Source: Glaciozyma antarctica PI12 (lineage: Eukaryota > Basidiomycota > Microbotryomycetes > Kriegeriales > Camptobasidiaceae). From it: 21,851 bases of DNA. The position numbers were made by a program, and so were the translations under genes. The notes beneath the pieces were generated by a model. That model was given only the letters and a program-made list of their open reading frames with translations, was not told the DNA's origin and searched no databases. Each line of letters begins with the position of its first letter. Positions within the stretch are counted from its first letter, which is position 1. Below, piece by piece: positions 8,211 through 20,282 of the stretch. The DNA lies in the NCBI GenBank assembly GCA_002917775.1, contig KZ627146.1, positions 284,440 to 306,290 on the forward strand, in the 5' to 3' direction.

Positions 8211-10071
8211 ATGGCCGGCTCTCCACTCCTCCCCGATCTCTCCGGTATCCACAACGCGACCTCCACTGAAATAGACGACCTCCTCTGCCCTGCCGACTCT
8301 CGCGCCGTCATCATCGCCGCCGTCGACGCCTCTCTCTCCGTCCATTCCGACCTCATCAATCACGCCCTTCGGGACGGCTCCCAGGCGGGGGAGGATGCTC
8401 TTCCTCTTGATGACCCGTCGCGAGGACAGGAGAAGGCAGATCGCGTCGAGGGTCAGCTGAGGGAGGCGAAGCAGGCGGAACGAGAAGAGCAACGGGCACG
8501 GCAAGCCCTCGCGCTCGATGAGACGCCGGAGCTCCTACATCGAGTGTATTTAGGCGTCCCAGCTGAGGCTCTTTTCCGGGACGACTGGTGGGAGGCGCAG
8601 AGATCTATCGTCGCGGCGTCCATGACGAAGGCGTTGGGGGAACTCGTCGGCGGGATCGTCGGCGGGGTCGTCGAGGGGCCCTGAACGACGACAAGTTTAA
8701 GATTGAGCGGATCTTGTTCTCTCTCCGGATGGTGGATATGGAAGCTGCGAATGCTGCGATATGCGGAGCTGCGAGTGCGGAGACGGCCGTATCGAGCTGC
8801 GGGATGTGATGGAGGGGGCGTTGCGTTCGGTGCGGGACTGCGCGGTGGAGGACAGCCAGCTATGGATGTATCTGGCGAAACTAGCGAGGATGCACGAAGA
8901 TCGATTCTCCGCCAGTGTGCGGTGGGAGCTGATCTTCCAGGGCATGCTCTACGAACGTATCGACCCGACCGCCGCTGCGCTCGAGAAGCAGCTCCCCAGA
9001 CGACTACGACAAACCCATTGTTCCCTCATTCCTTCCAACCGACGCTCTCCCTCCCTCTTCACCTCCCTCCCCGCCGAGCTTATTCGCGCCATCATCCACA
9101 TTGGCGCCCAATCCCTCCTCCCTCCTGCGACAGCCTCCATCCACGACCGACGAATCTTCCACGGTCAACGCTCGCAGTACGTTCGGAACGCGACCCTCGT
9201 TTGTCGAGCCTGGCGCCATGAAGCGCAATCGGATCTGGTCAGTGTCGCGTATTGCACGAAGCGGCGAGGCCTCGATATTTTTGTCAGCTTCATCACCAAG
9301 ACGAAGCGCACGAAGCACGTACGAGGGGTCGTCGTGGAGATTCCGGAGGATGAGGAGGAGGATGAGAGATTCTGGCTTCCTGCCTGTCGACTTGGAGACG
9401 CCTGCCCGCACCTCCCCTGCGTGGAACTCGGCGGCAACCTCGCTCAGACCGGCATGCTGTCAATCCTCCGTCGTAAGTCTTTATTTCCGGCTCATAACAC
9501 GCTCGCTCCCTCTGCAGCCCATTCTACCTCGCTGCGACACTCCAACGCCTCCAACTGGCTGCCGACCTACATCGCGCCCACGGTCGCCGCCTTTTACCTC
9601 ATCAACTGCACCTCCGTCATATTCAACGATTTCGGCAGCCCTCCCAACGCTCTCGTCGACACTCGCAGCCTTCTACATCTCGAATTTCTCGGCGGCACGG
9701 CGATAAAGGATTGGCCTGTCTCCGTCCACTCCCCCTTTCCCAACGTCACTTCCCTCCTCCTCGACACCAACTCTCTCGCTCTCTCCATTTTACGCTCGCC
9801 GCTCCCATCTGTCAAGATGGTCGACCTCGTCATCAACAGCCGCTCCGAGGACGTCTTCTGGTACGACCGCTATACGACCCATAGGAACGGCGAGAGATTC
9901 TGCTCGGAGGATGTTATTAAGGCTGTTCTCCTCCTTCCGGCGCTCGAGGAGCTGCGACTTCCCCGTGCTCAGCGGTGGGTGAAGGGTGGGGATGAGGAGA
10001 TTGAGGAGCGGTGTGCGAAGAAGGGGATTCGCGTGGTCTGGAAGGAGGGAGGGTGGGAGGACTGGGTGTAG
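8211..10071 (+). CDS. F-box/leucine-rich-like protein, left paralogue, frame broken twice as written
   Basis: Probable substrate adaptor of an SCF ubiquitin ligase, inferred from an F-box-like segment (SLPAELIRAII, then LVCRAWRHEAQ) followed by scattered Leu-rich stretches. It is a paralogue of the gene at 13685-15271; both contain TASIHDRRI, HGxR, RNA[TS]L and RAWRHEAQS. An in-frame 45-nt intron at 9473-9517 sits at the same place and phase as the intron of the paralogue. The 5' half is read in three frames. The frame from ATG 8211 stops at 8682-8684. Homology to the paralogue (GAL, ten residues, then LF) continues in a second frame to about 8790. A third frame runs from about 8795 to the stop at 10071. 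Each step looks like one missing base, the first within the GGGG run at 8676-8679. Read that way, the gene would be about 605 aa. If the breaks are real, only the part from ATG 8761 or 8809 would be made. Confidence 0.6.
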
Positions 10072-10747
10072 AGCTTGTTTAGCAGAGCTGCAGTGTGTTC
10101 TTTTCGGATTCCATCGAGCATGAGAGAGAACATTGCAAGGTTTACGCGCTCCAGCTGACACAACAGGCCCTCGGGTCTGCGACTGAGCCTCGTTCACGCC
10201 CCTCGGACTCGAAATCTCCTGTTTTTCGTGCAGGTCTTGCTGGCTCGGGCAGACTGGAACCTGAAATGCTCTGGGAGATACTGGGACATGCGAGATAGCT
10301 CCTGCGACGGTGAAGATCACCCAAGCGCGCGCGCGAAAGTGATGGCCCCTCCCTGACGAACGCAACGACGGTCAAGCAAGTTCCGAGTGGCAGAACCGCG
10401 ATTGGAGCAGACTTCCAAGTGGCAGGGACGGTCGACCCGATGAAGAGCGTTAAAGAAGAGCTCACCGCGCCAGGAACAAGTCCTCGCGCCGCGGTTCGAG
10501 ATCTGGCGGATCCCTGGAGCTGTCGTAGTCGCTCTGGACGTACGCCAGCATGGGTATTTGAGCGAGAAGGATCCACACCAAGCGAGAGATGGAACCTGAA
10601 AGACTGCTGTCGAAGTCTCGGTCGTTTTAAAACCGCCTTCGTCAGTCGAACTTGCCCTTCTTCTCCCTACCACTTCACCTCCTTGAAGTACCCCATCCAC
10701 CTCCCCAGCACACCCTTCTCCCCCTACCCAACTCAACAGCTTTCATC
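10072..10747 (+). promoter_or_regulatory. Hsp70 upstream region with TATA-like site and CT-rich leader
   Basis: 676 bp between the F-box-like stop and the Hsp70 ATG. TTTTAAAA at 10625-10632 is a TATA-like element about 120 bp before the start codon. The last ~90 bp are strongly pyrimidine-rich, a common feature in front of highly expressed fungal genes. Heat-shock element half-sites (GAA/TTC) occur, for example near 10640-10650, but no clean nGAAnnTTCnnGAAn array was found. Confidence 0.35.
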
Positions 10748-13303
<2,556 letters not shown>

Positions 13304-13684
13304 TCTGTTGGATGTTTACGATGTCTCAAAACTCGCCGTTCTTGTAGTTTTGGGGGTGGGCGAGATAGTACCTACACCCCCTCTTAGATTCGCAACAGTC
13401 GAAAGGCTTTCATTCGATTTCGGTGCGCGCGAGAAAGAGAGCGAGAAAGTTGTGAGAGGAACTCCTTTGGCGAAGGGCTTGCGTTAAAGGCTGGAAGCGA
13501 AGCGCTGAAGGCTTGCTGAGAGCTGAAACGACCGAGGAGCGACCCGTCGAGCAAGCAGAGCAGCACTCGCTCCAGTCACCACAAACCAACTTGATTTCGC
13601 GCTCCCTCTCGCCACTCAAACCCACTCGTCCTGCACCCCAGCCTTCCAGCTCACTCGCACGCCCTTCTCCTCGAGTCACTCTTT
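13304..13684. other. Convergent intergenic region
   Basis: About 380 bp between the Hsp70 stop and the stop of the right F-box-like gene. No gene with a domain is visible. The open frame that continues past 13303 is the Hsp70 last exon read out of frame. Both 3' UTRs should lie here. Confidence 0.5.
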
Positions 13685-15271
13685 TCAAGAGCTGCTCCAA
13701 GCCTCGGCCCATATCCCGTCGTCCCCGTCGCAGAATCCAGGAAGGACGAGCTCCTTGACCATTGGCAGGCGAAGGACGGACTTGAGGGCTCGCTGGGGAC
13801 CTTGACGCATCATACGTATGCTGGGGCTGTCGCTTAAGGCTCCTTGGACGAATTCGATCCTTTCGAGGCGCGGGAGGTACGTCTGGAGGATGGTGAGGGC
13901 GAGGTTGTTGCTGTCGAGGACGAGGGAGACGAGATTGGGGAAGATAGAAGGGAAAGAGTGTAGCGATAGGAGAGGGAATAGGCCGCCGAAGATAGTGAGG
14001 TGCTGTAAGCCCTCGAGCGTCGTTGGAGGAGACTCGATGGAAAGGAGGTTGCCGAGCTGGGTGAAGGTGCAGTTGGCGAGAGCGAGAGTCGTGATTGTCG
14101 GTGGTAGGAGAAGCGGCGAGGTATCTTCCCAGTCCGAGAGCTGGAGAGAGGTAACTGTTGGGACAAAAAGGAGATCAGCGGCCCGCCGACTAAGAAGCGA
14201 AGGCGACGGACCTCGAACGCGCATTATGATCGCAGACGTTGCCAGCTGATTACTCAGCTCGAGGCAAGGAAGCGTAGGGCAGAACTCCCACAGGCGCAGC
14301 AGCGACGCGTCGAGCTCCTGTTCCGTCTCCCTCGAAACCTCCAACGTGAGGCGACGAAGCTGCTCCGCGCGACCAGTCGTCTCAAGCAGGTCGAGCAGCC
14401 CGTCGAGACAACGGCGGCTCTTGCAGTGAACGATCCTGACGAGCTCCGACTGCGCTTCGTGCCTCCAGGCGCGCGAGATGAGCGAAGCGTTGCGAAGGAA
14501 TTCCGCTCGTCGGCCGTGCAGTATTCGGCGGTCGTGGATGCTGGCCGTCTCGCGAGGTAGAAGAGAGCGGGAACTGATGTCGAGTATCCCGCGAACAATT
14601 TCGGGAGGGAAAGAGGCGAAGATGGAGGGCGAGCGGGTGGTGGGTGAGTGGAAGGAAGAATAGGTTTGTTGACGTCGACGAGGTGAGGGGAGATCGAGTG
14701 AGAGGTCGCTGGCGTAGTCGAACCTTTCGGTAAGGTGACCTTCCCAAATCCCTTCCCACCGCACGTACTCCGAAAATGGTCCCTCCCAAAAGCTCGCAAG
14801 GTCCACCGTTTCGTGGCAGCTGTCGCTCTGATCGCGCAACAGCATCAGCGCCCCTTCCAGCATGTCCCGACAGTCCAGCAGCTCCTCCGAAAGATCCTGG
14901 TCCGCGTTGAACTGCTCAACTTCCTCCGCAAGCTCCTGAAGAGCGAAGAGAGCCTGGGAGTTCGTGACCGCTCGCCGACCAAGCGCTCCTATAATGTCGT
15001 CCACGCTCCCGACCAGCGTTTGCTCGACCGACGCACGGTCAGTTGCTAGCTCATGTGTATCCTGCGACAGTTAGTCCTCTCTTTGTCGAGAAACGAAGGG
15101 ACGGCAAAGTCAAGCTTCCGCGGAGGTGACCGTCGCGGATCTCCGCTCGTTCGGACTCCGCGACGACCTCGTTTTTTTTTTTCCTTCTCTGTACGCTGCT
15201 TCGTCGTTCCCCTTGGGTATTGCCACCAAGCTGAACGTGTTCAACCAGACGAAAAAGGTTCGTTCAAGCAT
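13685..15271 (-). CDS. F-box/leucine-rich-like protein, right paralogue
   Basis: Likely F-box adaptor protein, paralogous to the gene at 8211-10071. The F-box-like segment FASFPPEIVRGILD ... LISRAWRHEAQSEL is followed by Leu-rich stretches such as VTSLQLSDW and NLVSLVLDSNNLALTIL. An in-frame intron at 14211-14155 (57 nt, phase 1) matches the intron of the paralogue. The frame is intact through the part that is broken in the left copy. The 5' end is less certain: the frame is open up to an acceptor ending at 15062 with an ideal CTAAC branch point, and no ATG lies between there and the F-box. A phase-0 join to an exon at 15271-15131, starting at ATG 15271, is possible (donor GTCACC is weak) and would give about 486 aa. 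That exon contains a run of 11 A on the coding strand. Substrate unknown. Confidence 0.7.
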
Positions 15272-15397
15272 GAGAGCTCAAATTTTAAAATGACGTAGCC
15301 AAATCCTTTGTGGCTTCTCGAGCTTCGACTTGGACTTTGGAGGATTACTCAATCTCTTCCTTCTCTTCCTTCTACCACATCCTCCCCCTCTTCAGCC
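15272..15397. promoter_or_regulatory. Short shared upstream region of the right F-box-like gene and the dehydrogenase
   Basis: Between the proposed divergent starts lies only about 125 bp. It contains the palindromic AT-rich block AAATTTTAAAAT (15280-15291) followed at once by TGACGTAG, a CRE/bZIP-like core. The TATA-like block is about 105 bp before the dehydrogenase ATG, a sensible distance. It is too close to ATG 15271 on the other side, which is a reason to doubt that start. Confidence 0.35.
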
Positions 15398-16985
15398 ATG
15401 CTATCCACCATCCGCACAACACTCTCCCGCCGCGCCTTCACCACCCAGGCCCGCCCCATCGCCTTCCGCGCCCCCGTAGCTCGCTTCATCTCCTCAACTC
15501 CCTCCGTCGAGCTCCCTCCCGGCGACCCCTCCCAGTACGCGCTCCACCGCTCCTCTCACCGCGCCCTTACTGACCCAGGCACGCAGCGCATCGATTCAGG
15601 ACGACCTCGTCGTTCGGTACCCTAAGGAATCCGAGTTTGACCCCGATGACCTCGGGCACCACATGGACGGACCGGGCGTCGACGTTGGCCGCCATCAACG
15701 CAGGACCCTTGCTTCTTTCTCTATGGACAACAAGGTACGCAAGCCGCTTGCTTTGAGCGAAAACTCCTTCACCCACCATCTCCACACGGAGCTCCAAACT
15801 CCACCTTTTACCCCCACCATCGATCTCCTCGCAGTCTTTTCTTGCCTCTCTCGGCAGAAGCTAACTCCCGTTGTTCGTTTCTGCAGGTGTGCGTAGTCAC
15901 TGGAGCCGCTCGCGGACTAGGTCAGTCCGAGCTCCCGCCGTAATATCTCCAAGGTCTGACCCTCCTCACCACAGGCAACCTCTTCGCCCGCACGTTCGCC
16001 GAATCCGGTTCCAACGCCGTCGTCATCCTCGACCTCGACCAAGCGCAAGCGGAGCAAGCAGCGGCGGATTTGACGACCTGGTTCGAGGAGCATGGGCAGG
16101 CGGAGAAGGGGGAGATTTCGGCGCTCGGGTTGGGGTGCGATGTCAGCAAGGAGGAGGACGTGCAGAGGTGCTTTAAGGCGATTGTGGACAAGTATGGACG
16201 CGTGGATGTTCTGGTTACGGCTGCTGGTATTGTCGGTACGTCCCGTTCCCCCTTTTTGTGCGCTGGAGCTGACCCTCTCGCAGAGAACTACGCCGCACAA
16301 GATTACCCCGCCGACCGATTCAAGAAACTCTTCGCCGTCAACGTCGATGGTTCGTCCACCCTCCCCTCTCCCAACCCCACTAACCCCCCCTCAGGCTCTT
16401 TCTTCTGCGCGCGCGAAGCCGCAAAGGACATGATGCGTCGCGAAGCCGCCGGGTCAATCGTCATGATTGGATCCATGTCGGGCGCAGCTGTCAACATCCC
16501 TCAGCCTCAAGCACCTTATAACGCTTCCAAGGCGGCTGTCCGCCATATGGCGAGCAGTTTGGCGGTCGAGTGGGCTACGAAGAACATTCGCGTCAACGTC
16601 GTTTCGCCCGGATACATGGCCGTACGTCCCCTCTCCTCCCTCCTCTCCCCTTCGAACGAACCCACTAACACACTCCCCATTAGACCGCCCTAACCCGCGT
16701 AATCCTCGACCGCGAGCCCGCCCTCAAGTACGCACCTCCTCCCCTCCCTCAAGTACACTCCTCACCACTAACGCATCGCACACAGGGAAGCCTGGGTGAA
16801 CCTCACCCCGATGGGCCGTATTGGGGAGCCTGAGGACCTCAAGGGCGCTATCATCTACCTTGCTTCGGACGCGAGTGCGTTCACTACGGGGGCGGATCTG
16901 AGGGTCGATGGAGGGTACACTTGCGTGAGTCCTTTGTTTCGCTCGTTCTAGGTTTTGGGAACTGATGAGGATATCGCAGACTTGA
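15398..16985 (+). CDS. Short-chain dehydrogenase/reductase with mitochondrial-type presequence
   Basis: NAD(P)-dependent oxidoreductase, probably acting on polyols or sugars such as arabinitol, mannitol or xylulose; the substrate is inferred from similarity to fungal SOU1/arabinitol dehydrogenases. Exons: 15398-15534, 15587-15734, 15887-15920, 15975-16235, 16284-16349, 16395-16621, 16684-16727, 16786-16924 and 16980-16985, all in phase, 353 aa. The cofactor motif TGAARGLG is at residues 100-107, VTAAGIV replaces the usual NNAG region, and catalytic Ser (SMSG, about 244), Tyr257 and Lys261 (YNASK) are present, followed by SPGYMAT. LDLD after the second strand favours NAD(H). The first ~35 residues are rich in Arg, Ser, Thr and Ala with no acidic residues, as in mitochondrial import signals. 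The last exon is only 6 nt, coding for Thr plus the stop. Reading through that intron would change the C-terminus. Confidence 0.88.
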
Positions 16986-17089
16986 TCGGTTGAGTGCGGC
17001 AGGGACACTGGCTTTCTTCGTTGTGTATGTTTTCTCGTCGGAGGTTTTTGGAGACGAGAATGGATGCAGCGGTTTTTTTTGTACGCTGA

Positions 17090-17375
17090 GGCTTGAGAGA
17101 CGGAGACGTTGAGCTGTCGAGCTAAGAGAGGGTTGGAGAGGGCGAGAGAGCTTGATTCGCGGAGCCGTCGAGCTGGGAGAGCGTTGGAGAGAGCGTCGAG
17201 CGGGAGAGCGAGAGAGCGACCGAGAAAGCGAGAGAGCCAGGGGAGCTTGTCGAGTGAGCGTCGAACCGAGAGTAATAAACCAGACAGAGTTTGATTCTCA
17301 TCCACCAGTCGAATGGAGAGAGCGTCGAGGAGAGCGTCGGACCGAGCGAGCCAAGCGAGCGTCGAACAGCGCGAG
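17090..17375. repeat. Purine-rich low-complexity stretch with GAGCGTCGA-type words
   Basis: A ~285-bp interval between two convergent genes is made largely of GAGAGA runs mixed with recurring words such as GAGCGTCGA, GTCGAGCT and GCGAGAGAGC. The spacing is irregular, so this is a degenerate simple repeat rather than a clean tandem array. It lies in the 3' UTR/intergenic space of the dehydrogenase and the nucleotidase. Confidence 0.5.
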
Positions 17376-17402
17376 ATGGTTGATGCAGGATACAATTCCT
17401 CT

Positions 17403-18544
17403 CTACTCCTCCCGGTTTACAAAGATCTCCTTCCACACCTTCCGCAGCTCTGCATCCATCAGCTCCTCTCTCTCCCACCGCACGCGAAATCACTCACCCA
17501 TCATATCCGTCACCACCTCTCCCCCATTCTTCAACCGCTCACTCTCCCCCCCAAACTCATCAAAAAGCACGCAATGCCCCCATCCGAGCGCACGTGCACC
17601 GGCGATATTGATCCCGCTATCGTCGACGAAATAGCACGAGGAGGGAGAGGGAGATCCGGCGGCGAGGAGGGACTCGTTGAAGAATGCTGTCGGGTCGAGA
17701 TTAGCTCGCGCGGTGGGGGGAGAGGAGGGACAAACCGGCTTCAGGCTTGCAGGAGAAGTTGGGAGCGCCGTAATCGCAGGAAACGATGCCTTCGAACGCG
17801 TCGCTCAGTCCTAGGAGTTTGAGCACTCGCACCGCGTGCTGCGCTTATCAGCTCCCTCCTCCCCATGCTTCCTCGAGAGAACGTACATTGACATAAGCGT
17901 TCGTGAGAGCCCATACGCGGTATTTACTCCGGTCGATATCGGCGAGGAGGGATTGGAGAGCGGGGGAGGGGTGGAGTACGGTTTCCAAAGGGAGCGCGGC
18001 GTCACAGTGCTTGTCGTATTCGAGCGGATCTACGTGATGATGTTGCACTAGACCGCGGATCGCGAGGCCGTATTCAGTGTAGTAGTGCTGAGGAGGAGAG
18101 GAGGGAGGAGGAGGACGACGGTCAGCACGTGTTGGAGAGGCGCGTGGGGGGGACGGACTTGGTGCAATTGGGCAGCTTCTTCGTCGGGCAGGCCTAGGCG
18201 CCTGAAATACTCTGTGCAGGGGAGGAAGGGTTCAGCTGCAGCTCCCTCGACCGCCCTCCAACCGCCGCATAACACCGACTGAGGAGCAGCTCACTCCCGA
18301 TGAGGTCCTTCATCATATGGTGGATCCCCGCATCCTTCGAATCTGTGCTCCTCGTCAGCTCATGTACCCCGAGGAGGGGAGGAGGAACGCACAGAGGCAG
18401 TTGTCGATGTCGAACCAGATCACCGCGCGGCCGTCGTCGACGGCGGGAGCGCGTGGCGTGCCATCTGTTGTTGTTATCTTCGCTGTGCAGGGCGCGGGGG
18501 TCAGCTGGGAGCTGAGCAGGGAGTGGGAGGGGCTTACCTGACAT
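17403..18544 (-). CDS. Pyrimidine 5'-nucleotidase, HAD superfamily (SDT1/PHM8 type)
   Basis: Expected to dephosphorylate pyrimidine or other nucleoside monophosphates in the cytosol. Exons: 18544-18538 (only ATGTCAG), 18482-18393, 18342-18295, 18211-18159, 18087-17887, 17838-17736, 17686-17498 and 17449-17403, all in phase, 245 aa. Family hallmarks in order: WFDIDNCLYS (HAD motif I with the nucleophile Asp), YFRRLGLPDEEA, YYTEYGLAIRGLVQHHHVDP, DIDRSKYRVWALTNAY (motif II), CDYGAPNFSCKPE (motif III Lys) and CYFVDDSGINIAGARALGWG (motif IV). Most fungal members read DIDNTLY; here Cys replaces Thr. Intron positions are typical for this genome. The start is the first ATG in the reconstructed frame; an upstream start is possible because the frame is open before it. 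Confidence 0.88.
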
Positions 18545-18998
18545 GGGCTGTGGGAGAGGGAGGGGAGGGAGCTTCGTCGTCGTCAAGGCAGCGGGCCCGT
18601 CGGCCGAGATCGACTCGGACGCTGCTGTTGACCTCGGTCTCTCAGCTTCCCTGTCCACTGCGCTTTCAAGAATGCTTCTGCTTTGCGCTGCTAGGTTGTC
18701 GCGCTTCCTCCGTGGCCCCATCACCCTTCCACGCTGGGGCAAGGCGCAGCTTCGAGTGCTCGAGTCAACGTCTCTCGGAGTCAGTTGTTGCGCTCTCCGG
18801 TGGGGGCTGTTCTGCAGAGACTCCTGCAGCGGAAGCACGTCTGCTCGAAGGGATATGGTGGTACAGGATTGCCACGAGCGCGACCCACGAGATTGAGCCC
18901 GCTCTGACCCCTCCTCGCCCTTCGCTCGATTTCCTGCTCGTGTCTCCAGCACAGCTTCGACCACTTCTTGAACCTTCTTCTCTCCTCCACCAGCTCGT
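18545..18998. promoter_or_regulatory. Divergent upstream region of the nucleotidase and ZC2
   Basis: 454 bp between two divergent ATGs. The ZC2 side is pyrimidine-rich over the last ~80 bp. Open frames crossing it run through both neighbouring genes and show no domain. No clear operator or TATA element was seen. Confidence 0.4.
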
Positions 18999-20055
18999 AT
19001 GGCACCTCAGCAAACCAGCAAGCGCAAGCACCTCGGCTCCCCGCCGCCATCAGGAGCAGGCTCGGACGAAGAGAGCTCTCCTTCGAGTAGGACGTCTCCT
19101 CGTCTTGGACGCAAGCGCCAACGAATCTACACGTCGTGCGAGAACTGTATTGGTGAGTTCCTGCAGAACCAGCGGTACGGTTGAGCTGACCTCTCCCTCG
19201 CAGGAAAGAAGCTAAAGGTGCGATCGTTGAACAGGCCGCCGTAGTCTCCCCTGCCTCCCACTGACTGCTCTTCCTCGATAGTGCAACCGCTCCGACCCTT
19301 GCGGTCCCTGTACGATGCGCGACGTCGACTGTCGCTGGATTCGCGGAGTCCCCGCCCCCGTACACTCCCAGCACCTCGACTCCATCCCGCTCGACACCAT
19401 CTCCAGCGACGCCTCCCACGAGCTCCAACTCGCTCAACGCGAAATCTCTCGCCTCGAAGCCCTCGTCTCGGACCTCTCCTCCCGCCTCGAACTTCAATCC
19501 TCCAACATCGACGCTCTAGCACTTCCGCGCCCTCACTCCCCAGCACCGACCTACGGACTCCCCACTCCCGCCACGCTCTACGGCCCTCAATTCCCCGAAT
19601 ACGAGCCCGGCGGATTCCCCTTTGGCGACTACTCCTTCTTCTCCCCTCTCCCCACCTTCACTCCGCTCCTCCCGCCTCATCATCCCACCGAGCCCTACCC
19701 TACCCCATACGACCAGCCTCTCACCGACTACCGATTTCATCCCCTCCCCTCCTACCAAGCACCGACGTACGAACACCATTCCTCGCAACACCTCGAGCCG
19801 TACTACGACCACCATTCCTGCCGATATTTCGAGCCGCACTACGAGCCTCGGAGCGTGCAGAACTTCGAGCGGTACCACGAGCACCAGCGCGCGCAGAACT
19901 TCGAGCCGCACTGCAACGTCGAGCTCGCCGCGTCGTTCCACGGGGAGGTAGGAGTCTACCTGCCGACGCCAGATCGGGTGGACGGAGCGCGGGAACGGAG
20001 TTGGAGCAGGGATGGAGATGATTGGGAGCAGTGGGGAATGGGAGCTGGGATGTGA
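18999..20055 (+). CDS. ZC2: zinc-cluster (Zn2Cys6) protein with Tyr/His-rich tail repeats
   Basis: Probable nuclear DNA-binding protein. Exons 18999-19152, 19204-19217 (14 nt) and 19282-20055 give 313 aa. Basic stretches (SKRKH, GRKRQR) precede the cluster; the six cysteines are residues 47, 50, 57, 63, 66 and 73, CX2CX6CX5CX2CX6C, the same spacing as ZC1 and ZC3. The second intron falls directly before the third cysteine, as in the other two genes. About 30 residues after the cluster comes a short coiled coil, ELQLAQREISRLEALVSDLS. The rest is Pro/Tyr/Phe-rich, with four 12-aa tandem repeats (19765-19908), and ends at GMGAGM. No fungal-specific transcription factor domain is seen. It is a more distant relative of ZC1/ZC3: the layout is shared, but the coil and tail sequences are not obviously alike. 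Regulation and targets are unknown. Confidence 0.82.
19765..19908 (+). repeat. Four 36-bp coding repeats (12-aa units) in ZC2
   Basis: Units at 19765-19800, 19801-19836, 19837-19872 and 19873-19908 encode TYEHHSSQHLEP, YYDHHSCRYFEP, HYEPRSVQNFER and YHEHQRAQNFEP. The consensus is aromatic at position 1 or 2, an acidic or His position, and [FL]E[PR] at the end. DNA identity is moderate, so the array is not brand new and the protein pattern seems to be kept. Confidence 0.8.
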
Positions 20056-20282
20056 GCTGTTGGGAGGGTTGCGAGGGGAGCGGCGCGGTCTCGGTGGGGG
20101 TGGTCGATAGCTTGATAGGGTCAGGGCCAATACTGTTGCGTACGACGAGAGCATTGGTCGAGGAATGTCAGAATCCGACTCGTGATTAAAGAGCATGAAC
20201 TACGTCGGCACCCAATAGCTGTACAATGAAAGTAGCCCCTACACCCTGCGAAACCTCATCAGCCACACTCCGCACCAAGCCC
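20056..20282. other. Convergent intergenic region between ZC2 and ZC3
   Basis: About 225 bp between two facing stop codons. Nothing coding is supported; it should hold both 3' UTRs. Confidence 0.5.

Noticed and set aside
8211-8684. A separate 157-aa gene
   Set aside because: Its end runs into sequence homologous to the right F-box-like paralogue after one missing base, so it is better seen as the N-terminus of that gene.
8790-8860. A 71-nt GT-AG intron that would remove the second frame break of the left F-box-like gene
   Set aside because: It would delete RDVMEGALRSVRD, which is conserved in the paralogue (RDMLEGALMLLRD), so the segment is coding.
10485-10520. A tRNA T-arm-like GGTTCGAGATC
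   Set aside because: No matching acceptor stem, D-arm or anticodon arm was found around it.
18523-19215. A 230-aa plus-strand frame across the nucleotidase/ZC2 gap
   Set aside because: It overlaps the ZC2 first exon in another frame, is Ser/Arg/Leu-rich without a domain, and crosses a divergent promoter.
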